Notes: a model not told the origin generated them from the letters alone. 64,000 nt of DNA from JADGHX01 sp963837755 (GCA_963837755.1 CAWIOP010000005.1:744001-808000), one strand, 5' to 3'. Positions 17,022-26,556 are shown, counted from the first letter of the stretch. Program-made: numbers and translations.

Positions 17022-20000
17022 ATGTCCATGCTCAAGGCGGCCCAGCCGCCGTTCTACCCGTTCGCCCGTCATTCGCGTTCGCTCGTTTCCGCTGCGGTCG
17101 CCGCGGCCATCGCCGGCGGCATGCCGCTGGCGCATGCGGCCGACGAGCCGCAGGTACAGGAAGTCACCATCACCGGCTCGCGCATCGTGCGGCGTGACCT
17201 CACGGCCTCGAGCCCGATCGTGACGGTCGAGGCCGAAAAGCTCGAGAACGTCAGCACCGTGGGCCTGGAAAGCGTGCTCAACAAGCTGCCGCAGTTCAAG
17301 CCGGCCGGCACGCAGTTCGTCGCGGGCGATGTCCAGGCGAGCGCCTTCAACAATCCCGGCATTTCCAGCCTCAACCTGCGCGGCCTTGGCGCAAACCGCA
17401 ATCTCGTGCTGGTCGATGGCCGCCGCGCGCAGCCGGCGAACGCCACGCTCACCGTCGATGTGAATTCGATTCCCGCGGCCGCCATCGAAAGCGTGGAGAT
17501 CATCAGTGGCGGGGCGTCCGCGGTGTATGGCGCCGACGCCATTGCCGGTGTCGTGAACTTCAGGCTCAAGCGGGATTTTCAGGGTTTTGTCGTCGACGCG
17601 AAGAGCGGCATCACGCAGGAGGGGGACGGCTCGGAGACGCGTATCAGCGCCCTGGTCGGCGGCAACTTCAACGAGGGCCGCTCCAACGTGATCGCGGGCA
17701 TCGAATTCGCCAAGCGCGAGGCGGTGCTGCAGGCGGACCGTGACTTCTATGTGGAAGGTTGGGAAGACCCCGGCACGCCTTCCGGCGGTCTCACGGGGTT
17801 TTCGTCGTATGCGCCCGTGTCACCGGCCACGGCGCCTTCGCAGGTGGCAGTGAATGGAGTGTTCGCCGGCATCAACGGTGTCAACAGGCTGACGAACTTC
17901 AACTTCAACCGCGACGGAACGCTGTTCAAGAACCCTCCCTCGACGCGCTTCAACAGCATGGAGGAGGGCATCAAGGCGCAGACCAACGGGGCGCTGGGCC
18001 AGCCCGACAGGACGGGGCTCGTCTCGAGCCCGCTGCAACGCTATTCGATCTTTGCCCGGGGCACGTTCGACATCAACGACAACGTGTCAGCGTTCTTCCA
18101 GGGCAATCTCAGCTCCATCAAGGTGGATTCGATTCTCGGGTATGCGCCCGCCACCAGCTTCTGGGGCGCGTCGATTCCACGCGATGCCGCGCACCCCATT
18201 CCGGCGGAGCTCGCCACGCTGCTCGACTCGCGAACCAACCCCAATGCTTCGTGGCAGCTCGAGCGCGTCCTGGATTTCGCCGGGCCACGCCGTTCGACGA
18301 ACGACAGCAGCGTGTATCAAGTGCTTGCGGGCCTGCAGGGCGAGCTGGGCCTGGGCGACTGGACGTGGGAGACCTACGTCTCGCATGGCGAAACGCACAT
18401 CACCAATTACCTCAATGGCGGTTTCGTCTCCGTCGAGCGCTGGCGCCGCCTCGTTTCGGCGCCGAACTACGGCAAGAACTACACCGCTGGAGACCCCACG
18501 GGCATTCTGGGCTACAAGGTAACGTGCACGACCGGCCTGCCGATCTTTGAAGTGTTCACGCCGTCGGAGGATTGCCTGGACGCAATCTCCGCGCGCCTGA
18601 AGAACGTCACCGACCTGAAGCAGGACATCGTGGAAGCAAACTTCCAGGGCGGTCTCTTCAACCTGCCGGCCGGGCAGTTACGCGCGGCGGCAGGCTTCAC
18701 CCACCGCATCAACGCTTTCGACTTCGACCCGGACGTGCTCAACGACCAGGAGTCGATTCTCGACGGCCCCATAGGCCTGTTCGCCGCGAACGACACGAGC
18801 GGCTCGACGCGCGTGAACGAGCTGTATGCGGAAGTGCTGGTGCCGCTGCTGAAGGATTTGCCCGCCATCAAGGAGTTGAGCCTCGAGCTGGGTGGCCGGC
18901 ATTCGGACTACGACACTGCCGGTGGCATCTGGACCTACAAGGCGCTCGCCAATTGGAGTATCAGCAACTATGTGAGCTTCCGTGGCGGCTACCAGCTCGC
19001 CAATCGCGCGCCGAATACCGCGGAGCTCTTCACGGGGCCGACGGTCACGGTGGCGGGCTTCCCGCTGAGCGACCCGTGCGCGAACACGACGCTCGCGCCC
19101 TGGGGCAACATCGCCAGCAATCCGAATCGCGCGCAGGTTCAGGCGCTGTGTTCCGCATTGAACGGCACGGGCACATCGGTGTTCGATGCGAACCCCAACG
19201 GGTTTATTGGCGGCAACAACGGATACTTTCCCCTGGAGCTGGAGAACCGCCGCGGCAACGAGGCCCTGCAGTCGGAGGAGGCCAAGACAATCACGATCGG
19301 CGCGGTGCTCCGCTCGCCGTTCGAGAATGCGTTGGCGAGCGGGCTCTCCGCCGCGGTGGACTACTACTCCATCAAGATCGAGGATGCGATATCGCCGCTG
19401 CCCTCGACCACCGTGTACGAGAACTGCTTCAACGTGAACGGCACGAGCAATCCTGGCTACTCGCTCAACGATCCGGGTGGATTCTGCGCGCTCATCAAGC
19501 GCGACGGTGTGACGGGCGGGCGAGTGTCGGTCGATGCGCCGTACTTCAATCTCGGCGCCATAGAGACTTCGGGCATCGACGCGCAGATCAACTGGCGGGC
19601 GAATCTTTCGGACATGGGAATGCAAAGCCTGCCGGGCGCCGTGTCGGCCGGTATCTCGGTCAATTATCTGTTGAACTACAAGACGCAGAGCATTCCGAAC
19701 TCATCGTTCATCGAGAATGAAGGCACGCTCGCACAGGGCGGGCAGTATGAATACCGCACCGTGATGAACCTCGGTTATGCGGCTGGGCCATGGAGCATCG
19801 GCCTCAACTGGCAGCACCTGCCGTCGGTGCGGAACGCGGCAGCCGCCACGAACCCGACCACCACGATCCAGGGCGCCGACTCCTACGACCTGTTCGACCT
19901 CTCGGCGAACTGGACCGTGAGTGACGGGCTTGCGCTGCGCATGGGCATCGACAACCTGTTCGACGCGGAGCCACAGATCGTTGGGGCCAATCGCGGCGTC

Positions 20001-20084
20001 ACCAACGCGAAGGGGTTGACGAACGCGGGCTACTACGATGTGTTGGGACGGCGCCTGTATGTCGGGGCCAAGCTGAGCTTCTGA
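17022..20084 (+). CDS. TonB-dependent outer-membrane receptor
   Basis: 1020 residues with a signal peptide (VSAAVAAAIAGGMPLAHA), TonB-box-like VQEVTITGSRIVRRD, plug motifs LNLRGLGANRNLVLVDGRR and VEIISGGASAVYGADAIAGVVNF, and a barrel ending GRRLYVGAKLSF. It is the same subfamily as the receptor at 11475 and probably a distant paralogue. Spacing from the preceding DUF899 gene (about 340 bases, divergent) suggests its own promoter. The substrate is unknown, but the neighbouring phenolic-ester genes make plant-derived aromatic or glycan ligands plausible. Confidence 0.92.
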   Translation: MSMLKAAQPPFYPFARHSRSLVSAAVAAAIAGGMPLAHAADEPQVQEVTITGSRIVRRDLTASSPIVTVEAEKLENVSTVGLESVLNKLPQFKPAGTQFVAGDVQASAFNNPGISSLNLRGLGANRNLVLVDGRRAQPANATLTVDVNSIPAAAIESVEIISGGASAVYGADAIAGVVNFRLKRDFQGFVVDAKSGITQEGDGSETRISALVGGNFNEGRSNVIAGIEFAKREAVLQADRDFYVEGWEDPGTPSGGLTGFSSYAPVSPATAPSQVAVNGVFAGINGVNRLTNFNFNRDGTLFKNPPSTRFNSMEEGIKAQTNGALGQPDRTGLVSSPLQRYSIFARGTFDINDNVSAFFQGNLSSIKVDSILGYAPATSFWGASIPRDAAHPIPAELATLLDSRTNPNASWQLERVLDFAGPRRSTNDSSVYQVLAGLQGELGLGDWTWETYVSHGETHITNYLNGGFVSVERWRRLVSAPNYGKNYTAGDPTGILGYKVTCTTGLPIFEVFTPSEDCLDAISARLKNVTDLKQDIVEANFQGGLFNLPAGQLRAAAGFTHRINAFDFDPDVLNDQESILDGPIGLFAANDTSGSTRVNELYAEVLVPLLKDLPAIKELSLELGGRHSDYDTAGGIWTYKALANWSISNYVSFRGGYQLANRAPNTAELFTGPTVTVAGFPLSDPCANTTLAPWGNIASNPNRAQVQALCSALNGTGTSVFDANPNGFIGGNNGYFPLELENRRGNEALQSEEAKTITIGAVLRSPFENALASGLSAAVDYYSIKIEDAISPLPSTTVYENCFNVNGTSNPGYSLNDPGGFCALIKRDGVTGGRVSVDAPYFNLGAIETSGIDAQINWRANLSDMGMQSLPGAVSAGISVNYLLNYKTQSIPNSSFIENEGTLAQGGQYEYRTVMNLGYAAGPWSIGLNWQHLPSVRNAAAATNPTTTIQGADSYDLFDLSANWTVSDGLALRMGIDNLFDAEPQIVGANRGVTNAKGLTNAGYYDVLGRRLYVGAKLSF

Positions 20085-20110
20085 GCAACCTGCTGACGAT
20101 GCGTGAATCG

Positions 20111-20136
20111 GGTGGCGGGCCGCACGGCCCGCCACC
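20111..20136. terminator. Hairpin between convergent receptor genes
   Basis: Perfect 11-bp stem GGTGGCGGGCC / GGCCCGCCACC with a 4-base loop, 27 bases after the receptor stop and between convergent genes. There is no T-run, so intrinsic termination is uncertain. Confidence 0.5.
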
Positions 20137-20250
20137 TGTGCGCACCCATCAGTTGGCGAAGCGGAATGCCGCCACGCTAACGGCCTGTTGCCCGCGATGG
20201 CACTTCTCCGAGCCTTCTCGCGCGCGCGATACGACCGCGCGCGCGACGAG

Positions 20251-22683
20251 CTACTTGAAGTTGCGCTTGAAGCTGATGCCCCACGTGCGCGGCGCGCCCG
20301 GGTTGCCCTGCTCGCGGCCGAAGAAGCCAACGAGATTCAACTTGCCGTTGAAGTAGCGTTCGTCCGTGAGGTTGTCGCCGTACAACGCGACTTCCCACTC
20401 CTCGCTTTCGGACTGCCACGTCACCCGCCCGTTCACCAGTGTCAGGGCATCCTGCACGCCCTGGTTGTTCGTCGTGAAGTAGATGGTGGACTGGTTCTGC
20501 ACGTCGACGCGCGGCGTGATGGAGCCCATCACCGACCCGAAGGAATACTGCAGGCCCAGCGCGCCGTTGTATTTCGGCGTGCGCGGCGAATAGCAGCGGC
20601 GGCCGTCGCAGCCGTCGCCTTCGATCAGGAGCACGTTGCCCTCGTTGTCATACAGGTTGTAGTTGAGGTAGCCGAACGAGGCTTCGATGCGCAGGCCATC
20701 GACCGGTTCGGCCAGCAGCTCGCCTTCGAGGCCCCAGATGCGCGCCTTGCCCGCATTCACCTCGCGGAACCAGTTGGCCCCGGAGGCATCCAGTTGCTGC
20801 GCGAACGTCTGCTGGTTGAGGTAGCGCGAGAAGAACACGGCGCCGTTCAGGCGCACGCGGCGCTCGAGCAGCTCGGACTTGGCGCCCAGCTCGAGCGTCT
20901 TGAGCTTCTCCGGCTCGAACGGCTCCGTCTGCAGGCTCGTTGCGGGGCGAGGGCTGAAACCACCGCCTTTGAAGCCGGTGGCGTACTTCACGTACGTCAT
21001 CAGCGTTTCGGTCCAGCGGTAGTCCGCGGAAACGGTGTAGTCCGTGTTCGTCGTGCCCAGCGGCACGAACGCATTGTTGATGACGATGCCGCCGAAGAAG
21101 TTGGAGCGGAAGATGGTGGCGTCTTTCTGGTCGTCGGTGTAGCGCACGCCTCCCGTCATCGAGAACGCATCGGTGAAGTGCCACGTGCCCTGGGCGAACA
21201 CGGCCCAGTTCTTCGTGTCCTGCTGATCGAACGCATCGTTCTCATAAACGATGGTCGGGTAGAGGAAATCGAAACCCTGGTTCGAGTCGTGCGCATCGTA
21301 ATAGAAGGCGCCCGTGGCCCAGTCGAGCTGGCCCGCGGTGCCCGTGAGCTGCACCTCCTGCGTGAACTGGCGGTGGCGGCTGTCGTCATAGGTGGCGTTC
21401 AGGGGCAGTGGCGTGCCATCGGAGTCGCGGCCGAACTTGTTCCAGAAGCGGCGATATGCCGTGATGGTTTTCAGCTTCACCGAGTCCGACAGGCTCCACT
21501 CGAACGTGCCGGAGACGCCCCAGTGATCCATGTCGTTGATGTTCGGCACGAGGCGGTTGGTCACCGGGTCGTTGTAGCGGCTGTAGTTCGAGTACAGGTC
21601 GCCTGTGATGAAGCGCGAGTCCCAGCCCACGCCCGTGCCGAATACCGGCGCGGCAAATGCGCCGTTCCAGAAGGCGTTCAGGCCGTTGGTCTGGTCTATC
21701 ACCGTGTACTTGTCGGCGGGGCCATGCTGGCGCTGGACGGTGAGGTCGCCGATGAGGTTGAGCTCCGCGCGGTCGTTCATGAGGAAGCGGAACGCGGCCC
21801 TCCCGGACTGCACGTTCTCATCGCCGAGCGTGTCGACCACGCAGTCACCGCCGCTCACCACCTGTGAGCCGAGGCGGACGCCGCCCAGCCCGCCCGGAAA
21901 CGCGCCGGGTGTGTTGTATGCCCCCGCGGGCAACCCCGCGCCGCCCGCGCCAAGGGAGCCCGCGCCGTTCACGCACTCATAGTCGAGCACGTTGAAGTAG
22001 CCATCGGCTTTCTTGCTGGAGAACGAAAAGCGCGCGAAGACCTTCTCGTCGATGAGTGAGACATCCATTGAGCCGCGCGCATTGATGCGGCTGAACTTGC
22101 CGATCGCCACGCTGAGTGAGCCCGTGCCGTCACCCTTGGGCTTCTTCGAGATGAGGCGCACGGTGCCGCCGATGGCGTTCTTGCCGAACAGCGTGCCCTG
22201 CGGGCCGCGCAGCACTTCCACGCGCTCCAGGTCGAGCAGGTCGAAAATCGCGCCCTGGGGGCGGCCGATGTAGACATCGTCTACATAGATGGGCACGCCC
22301 GGCTCGAACGACAGGATATTGTCGCCGAGCCCCACGCCGCGCACGAAGGCCGCCATGGTGGCGCCCCAGCCGGCGCCGAGGGGCTGGATGACCGCGTTGG
22401 GTACGAACGCGTCCAGATCGGTGACGTTCGCGATGCCACGGGCTTCGAGGTTCTCGGCCGTGAACGCGGTGATGGCAATGGGCGTGTTCTGCAGCCGCTC
22501 TTCACGGAACTGAGCGGAGACCACGACTTCTTCCAGCGCTCCCGTCTGGTCGCCTTCCGCGGCGCGTGCCGGCGCGCCGGCCAGGAACTGAAGAGCCGAT
22601 GCGGCAACGAGCGCCGCCACCGTTGAACGAACAGTAAGACGGCACACGGGCGCGGTTCGCTCGCATGCGCTGGAAATATGCAT
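20251..22683 (-). CDS. TonB-dependent receptor (sphingomonad/vitamin B12-siderophore type)
   Basis: 810 residues. It has a signal segment (STVAALVAASALQFLAGAPA), TonB box region ALEEVVVSAQFREERLQNTP, plug motifs FVRGVGLGDNILSFEPGV, YIGRPQGAIFDLLDLERVEV and LRGPQGTLFGKNAIGGTV, and a C-terminal Phe-rich strand (SFKRNFK). It is a different TBDR subfamily from its two neighbours, the type expanded in sphingomonads for aromatic and plant compounds. It runs on the minus strand convergent to the receptor at 17022. Downstream on the promoter side lies a truncated fourth receptor. Confidence 0.92.
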   Translation of the reverse strand: MHISSACERTAPVCRLTVRSTVAALVAASALQFLAGAPARAAEGDQTGALEEVVVSAQFREERLQNTPIAITAFTAENLEARGIANVTDLDAFVPNAVIQPLGAGWGATMAAFVRGVGLGDNILSFEPGVPIYVDDVYIGRPQGAIFDLLDLERVEVLRGPQGTLFGKNAIGGTVRLISKKPKGDGTGSLSVAIGKFSRINARGSMDVSLIDEKVFARFSFSSKKADGYFNVLDYECVNGAGSLGAGGAGLPAGAYNTPGAFPGGLGGVRLGSQVVSGGDCVVDTLGDENVQSGRAAFRFLMNDRAELNLIGDLTVQRQHGPADKYTVIDQTNGLNAFWNGAFAAPVFGTGVGWDSRFITGDLYSNYSRYNDPVTNRLVPNINDMDHWGVSGTFEWSLSDSVKLKTITAYRRFWNKFGRDSDGTPLPLNATYDDSRHRQFTQEVQLTGTAGQLDWATGAFYYDAHDSNQGFDFLYPTIVYENDAFDQQDTKNWAVFAQGTWHFTDAFSMTGGVRYTDDQKDATIFRSNFFGGIVINNAFVPLGTTNTDYTVSADYRWTETLMTYVKYATGFKGGGFSPRPATSLQTEPFEPEKLKTLELGAKSELLERRVRLNGAVFFSRYLNQQTFAQQLDASGANWFREVNAGKARIWGLEGELLAEPVDGLRIEASFGYLNYNLYDNEGNVLLIEGDGCDGRRCYSPRTPKYNGALGLQYSFGSVMGSITPRVDVQNQSTIYFTTNNQGVQDALTLVNGRVTWQSESEEWEVALYGDNLTDERYFNGKLNLVGFFGREQGNPGAPRTWGISFKRNFK

Positions 22684-22796
22684 GGTTCCCCCTTCGATGG
22701 CCTGGCGACGCGGCCGCAGGCGTCAACAGCCTGGATTTATTCTGAAATGACGTTAGCACCGAAACCCAAACGCGGGAACTCAACGGAAACGGCGAA

Positions 22797-22821
22797 CACT
22801 TTTCTCCGAGCGAGAAAAGTG
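22797..22821. terminator. 10-bp perfect hairpin between receptor gene and receptor remnant
   Basis: Arms CACTTTTCTC / GAGAAAAGTG with a 5-base loop. It lies downstream of the minus-strand receptor remnant and upstream of the intact receptor, so it may act as terminator for the former or be a regulatory stem. Confidence 0.45.
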
Positions 22822-22866
22822 CCGCCACTTCAGGTGTGAGGGTGTGTCAGAAACGTGATACCTGTT

Positions 22867-23325
22867 TCAAAACGAAATCGACACTCGCCCGTAAATAAAG
22901 CGCCCGGAGCGACCGAACGGTGCGTAGTTCGAGAACGGCGTGTTGCCTGTTGTATTGCGCGACGCCGGGAACGCATCCGGGTATTCATCGAACAGGTTCT
23001 CCGCACCGAGGGCAATCTTGAAATGGTCTGAAATATTCGCGCGCCCTTCAAGGTCTACTAGCGTTTTTGCACCGAGCTCGACGTCGAGCGCAGCGCTGGT
23101 GCCCGGGTCGAGCGCCTTGCCGTAGCGCGTGGCCCGCAGTGTTCCGCCGAAGCGCGCGAGCGACCAGTTCACGGCGCCGGAGAGCTTGGTTTTGGGCGTG
23201 CCTTCCTCGAAGGTGAGCACGTTGATGCGATCGAACAGCGGCGGCGGCGGGCTCAAGGCCGCGAGCGATTTCCATAGTGGAATCGTGCGTTTTCCACGCA
23301 TGCCGCCCGGCTGAGCGCCGTGCAT
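22867..23325 (-). pseudogene. C-terminal remnant of a TonB-dependent receptor
   Basis: About 150 codons. From RINVLTFEEGTPKTKLSGAV to the end GRFIYGRVSISF it matches the last barrel strands of a TBDR, including the diagnostic ALGAENLFDEYPD. The plug and most of the barrel are absent. The upstream part of the open frame (MHGAQPGGMRG...) is unrelated sequence and runs into the marR promoter. This is a 5' deletion remnant whose loss may have brought marR into its present place. It cannot make a functional receptor. Confidence 0.82.
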
Positions 23326-23352
23326 TGACAGAGTGTATGCCTGGCATACAAT
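23325..23352 (+). promoter_or_regulatory. marR promoter with an embedded palindromic operator
   Basis: A -35 TTGACA (23325-23330), 16-bp spacer and -10 TACAAT (23347-23352). A perfect 17-base palindrome, TGTATGCC-T-GGCATACA (23334-23350), fills the spacer and overlaps the -10. It lies 31 bases before the marR GTG. This is the expected place for autorepression by a MarR protein. Confidence 0.85.
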
Positions 23353-23382
23353 AGGCCCCCGCTACGGACGTGAGGGGCTGGA

Positions 23383-23844
23383 GTGAAGGCGCAGGAGTTC
23401 GGCAAGCTCTCGGAGCATCTGGGCTATCTCCTTCACCGCGTCGACGCGGTGCTGATGAGGAAGGCCGCGGCTGCTTTCGACAGCCTCGGGCTCACGCCTG
23501 CGCGTGCCACTGCGGCCGTGTACATCGGCCTGCATGAGGGCTGCGACCAGGCCGCCCTCGGGCGCGCGCTCGGCATCAACCGCGCCAGCACCATGAAAGT
23601 GGTCAACGAGCTGGTCTCGCTCGGCCTCGTCGCGCGCCGCGAGGGGCGTAATCGCCGCACCAACGCGCTCCATCTCACCAGGCGCGGGCAGGGCGTGCGC
23701 CACGACATCGAAGCCGTGAGCGCGCAGACCGATGCAGTGAACTTCGGCGTGTTGACGCGCCAGGAACAGGGCGACCTGCGCCGGCTGCTCGCCAGACTTC
23801 AGGCTGCCGCCGACTCGGACGAGGGGCGGGAGTGCGCCGCCTAG
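23383..23844 (+). CDS. MarR-family transcriptional regulator
   Basis: 153 residues, GTG start preceded by GAGGGGCTGGA. It has a winged HTH (about 45-105): QAALGRALGINRASTMKVVNELVSLGLVARREGRNRRTNALHLT. It is directly upstream of, and co-directional with, the hydroxycinnamoyl-CoA hydratase/lyase gene (61-base gap). In other Proteobacteria MarR proteins such as FerC, FerR or CouR repress ferulate/coumarate genes and are released by the CoA thioester. The same role is inferred here from context and from the promoter-embedded palindrome; the ligand is not proven. Confidence 0.88.
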   Translation: MKAQEFGKLSEHLGYLLHRVDAVLMRKAAAAFDSLGLTPARATAAVYIGLHEGCDQAALGRALGINRASTMKVVNELVSLGLVARREGRNRRTNALHLTRRGQGVRHDIEAVSAQTDAVNFGVLTRQEQGDLRRLLARLQAAADSDEGRECAA

Positions 23845-23905
23845 CCCGGTTTACGTTTGATCATCGCGCGGTGCGCGGTGTGCCGATTCATACGAGGAAA
23901 GAGCC

Positions 23906-24733
23906 GTGACAGATACCAATGACGTGATCGCGTACAAGGTCGAGAACCGCATCGCGTGGCTGAGCTTCAACCGCCCGGACAAGCGCAACGCCATGAGCCC
24001 CGCCGTCAATCGCGCGATGCTGCGCGCGCTCGAGGAGCTCGAGTTCCGTGAAGACGTGGGCGTGCTCGTGCTCACGGGCGAGGGCAGCGCCTGGACCGCG
24101 GGCATGGACCTCCAGGAATATTTCCGCGACACCGAAGTATTGGGGCTCAAGGGCACGCGCAAGGCGCAGTCCGAGGCCTATGCCTGGTGGCGCAAGCTGC
24201 GCTGGTACCAGAAGCCGACCATCGCCATGGTCAACGGCTGGTGCTTCGGCGGCGGCTACGGCCCGCTGTTCGCGTGCGATCTGGCCATCGCGGCGGAGGA
24301 AGCGAAGTTCGGCTTGTCCGAGATCAACTGGGGCATCCTGCCCGGCGGTGGCGCCACGAAGGTGGCCGTGGAGCTCATGAGCATGCGCGATGCCATGTAT
24401 CACGCGCTCACCGGCGAGCCCATCGACGGCAAGAAGGCGGCACAGTGGAAGCTGGTCAATGAGGCCGTGCCGCTCGCGAAGCTCAAGGCCCGCGTGGTCG
24501 AGCTTGCTGAGGTTCTGCTGAAGAAGAACCCCGTCACGGTGAAGGCTGCGAAAGACGCTGTTCGCCGCGTGAAGGAAATGACCTACGAAAACGCGGAGGA
24601 TTACCTCATCCGCGCGCAGGAAGCCGCCAACTCCTTCGACAGCGAAGGCCGCAAGGAAGGCATTCGCCAGTTCATCGACGACAAAACGTACAAGCCGGGC
24701 CTCGGCACGTACGACGTCAGCAAGAAGCGCTGA
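23906..24733 (+). CDS. ech: p-Hydroxycinnamoyl-CoA (feruloyl-CoA) hydratase/lyase
   Basis: 275 residues, GTG start with GAGGAAAGAG upstream. It is a crotonase-fold enzyme with FNRPDKRNAMSP, GMDLQEYF (Tyr72), a hydroxycinnamoyl-specific VNGWCFGGG block, and SEINWG holding the catalytic Glu (Glu139). These match the enzyme that hydrates and cleaves feruloyl- or coumaroyl-CoA to vanillin or 4-hydroxybenzaldehyde plus acetyl-CoA. Where the Pseudomonas enzyme has Ser before PL in the oxyanion segment, this one has Gly (GGGYGPL), a possible specificity difference. No feruloyl-CoA synthetase or vanillin dehydrogenase is in the window. It is cytoplasmic and likely co-transcribed with marR. Confidence 0.88.
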   Translation: MTDTNDVIAYKVENRIAWLSFNRPDKRNAMSPAVNRAMLRALEELEFREDVGVLVLTGEGSAWTAGMDLQEYFRDTEVLGLKGTRKAQSEAYAWWRKLRWYQKPTIAMVNGWCFGGGYGPLFACDLAIAAEEAKFGLSEINWGILPGGGATKVAVELMSMRDAMYHALTGEPIDGKKAAQWKLVNEAVPLAKLKARVVELAEVLLKKNPVTVKAAKDAVRRVKEMTYENAEDYLIRAQEAANSFDSEGRKEGIRQFIDDKTYKPGLGTYDVSKKR

Positions 24734-24751
24734 GTCTCTGCTGGTTTCATG

Positions 24752-24781
24752 GGCGGCGGCGTGCGTTGGCACGCCGCCGCC
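24752..24781. terminator. Strong hairpin between convergent genes
   Basis: Perfect 13-bp GC stem GGCGGCGGCGTGC / GCACGCCGCCGCC with a GTTG loop, between the ech gene and the convergent aqpZ. It lacks a T-run. Confidence 0.55.
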
Positions 24782-24789
24782 GCGTGAAG

Positions 24790-25497
24790 TCACGCCGCTT
24801 CGCGGCGTTCGCCGCTCACCCAGCGATAGACAACGCCCGCCACCGCCGCACCCGCGATGGGTGCAACCCAGAACAGCCACAGCTGCGCGATGGCCCAGCC
24901 GCCCACGAACAGCGCGGGCCCGGTGCTGCGAGCCGGGTTCACCGATGTGTTGGTGACCGGAATGCTGATGAGGTGGATGAGCGTCAGGCACAGCCCGATG
25001 GCGATGGGTGCGAACCCCGCCGGCGCGCGTTTGTCCGTGGCACCGAGAATGACCATGAGGAACATGAAGGTCATCACGAACTCGCAGACCAGTGCCGCCT
25101 GCAGCGAGTAGCCGCCGGGGGAATGCTCCGCGAACCCGTTCGAAGCGAGCCCGCCCTGCACGTCGAAGCCGGCTTTGCCGCTGGCGATGAAATACAGGAC
25201 GCCCGCCGCGACGATGGCACCCAGCAGCTGCGCGATGATGTAAGGGATGAGGTCCGCTGCCTTGAAGCGGCCGCCGACGACCAGCCCCACGGACACGGCG
25301 GGGTTCAGGTGGCACCCGGACACGTGCCCGATGGCGTAGGCCATGGTGAGCACCGTTAGCCCGAATGCGAGCGCGACACCCAGCAGGCCAATGCCAACAC
25401 CCGGAAAGGCCGCGGCGAGCACTGCGCTGCCACAACCCCCGAGCACCAGCCAGAACGTGCCGAAGAATTCGGCGGCGAGACGATTCGTGAGTGGCAT
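24790..25497 (-). CDS. aqpZ: Aquaporin Z
   Basis: 235 residues with six membrane helices and both NPA boxes (HLNPAVS and SVNPARS). The selectivity-filter context GHVSGCHLNPA and TSVNPARSTGPA is that of water-specific AqpZ rather than glycerol facilitators. The N-terminal start is typical (LAAEFFGTFWLVLGGCGSAV). It is encoded opposite to ech, with a shared hairpin terminator between them. It sits in the aromatic cluster by position only. Confidence 0.93.
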   Translation of the reverse strand: MPLTNRLAAEFFGTFWLVLGGCGSAVLAAAFPGVGIGLLGVALAFGLTVLTMAYAIGHVSGCHLNPAVSVGLVVGGRFKAADLIPYIIAQLLGAIVAAGVLYFIASGKAGFDVQGGLASNGFAEHSPGGYSLQAALVCEFVMTFMFLMVILGATDKRAPAGFAPIAIGLCLTLIHLISIPVTNTSVNPARSTGPALFVGGWAIAQLWLFWVAPIAGAAVAGVVYRWVSGERREAA

Positions 25498-25572
25498 GTT
25501 GTTCTCTTTTGTGAGGCGACTCCGGGGCGGACGATACGCCCCCGCTGCGGCCGCAGTCCACCTCCCGGCGCG

Positions 25573-26556
25573 TCACGGGCCTTCGACGCGATAGCCTTTC
25601 GCGCGCAGCGCCGCGAGCGTGCCGCCCGGTTTGAGCAGCTCGTAGATCGGCTTCACGCCGAGCGTTGGCTGGTTGGTGGTGAGAGCGTCCTCCAGCGCTG
25701 AATCCCAGCCCCGGTTCGCGCCGTCGATGAGCGCCTTCATGTTGCCGGACGTTTCCAGTGCGCTCGTGCACGCCTGGATTTCCCGCGGATAGGGCAGCGC
25801 CCGCAGCGTCTCGACATCGCCCAGCGCCCAGGCGTTTGCCTGCGCCTTGATGGTGTCGATGTCTTTCTCCAGTCGCTCCACGATGGCTTCCAGGCAGGCG
25901 ATCTGCGCTTCGCGCGGAATCTCGCTGAGCTGCGTGACCAGATTTCGCGGGTCTTCCACCTTGAGCGGGGTCTGCTTGATCTTCACGTGGTGCTTGCGAG
26001 CGAGCTTGAGCACGGTCTTCTCGATGTTGGTGCCGGGGGCCAGTTTCGACACGTCGAGCGCCCGACGATAGAGGCGCGCGCCCGCGAGCACCGGCAGCTG
26101 CCTGTCGATGTCGCGGTCGCGAACGTCATAGCGTGTCTTCAACGCCGCCCATCGCGCATACAACTGTGGCGAGAGCCAGTCTTTCAGTGACGCTTCGCCC
26201 GGAATCTTCTGCACGCGGCGCCACTGGAAATAGAGGCGCATCAGCGTGATGGGGCCGGCTTTCACGTCCACGTCCGGCTCGGTGGGCAGCACCTGGTTCA
26301 CCTCATCGAGCACGGACTCCAGCTCGCGCGAGCGCCACGTCATCTGCTTCGGCAGCGGGTCGAGCGTGCCGAGTAGCCACACGACGTGATCGCCATTGGA
26401 GACTCGCCACAAGCGCGGGCCAGCGCGCTCCCCGGTGACTTCGACTTCTTCCATGACAGAGCCGTCGGCCTGTTGCTCGGCCCGCGACGCCGGCGCGGCG
26501 GCGAGGCACGTGAAGCAGAGCAGGAGCAACGCGCTCACGCGTTTTGGCGAAATCAT
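25573..26556 (-). CDS. TraB/GumN-family secreted protein
   Basis: 327 residues from ATG 26556. The longer open frame to 26781 runs through a palindromic operator and lacks a signal peptide, whereas this start gives SALLLLCFTCLAAAPASRA. The mature protein has the TraB/GumN patterns RLWRVSNGDHVVWLLGTLDPLPK near the N-terminus and a YPREIQACTS segment and NQPTLGVKPIYELLKPGGTLAALRAKGY at the end. The fold is related to the Tiki-type metalloprotease clan; activity in bacteria is largely unknown. An EVEVTGER stretch after the signal resembles a TonB-box-like motif. It is divergent from the tannase gene. Confidence 0.8.
   Translation of the reverse strand: MISPKRVSALLLLCFTCLAAAPASRAEQQADGSVMEEVEVTGERAGPRLWRVSNGDHVVWLLGTLDPLPKQMTWRSRELESVLDEVNQVLPTEPDVDVKAGPITLMRLYFQWRRVQKIPGEASLKDWLSPQLYARWAALKTRYDVRDRDIDRQLPVLAGARLYRRALDVSKLAPGTNIEKTVLKLARKHHVKIKQTPLKVEDPRNLVTQLSEIPREAQIACLEAIVERLEKDIDTIKAQANAWALGDVETLRALPYPREIQACTSALETSGNMKALIDGANRGWDSALEDALTTNQPTLGVKPIYELLKPGGTLAALRAKGYRVEGP

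Noticed and set aside
20188..21867. 559-codon open frame on the plus strand
   Set aside because: Antisense to the receptor at 20251-22683; no family pattern.
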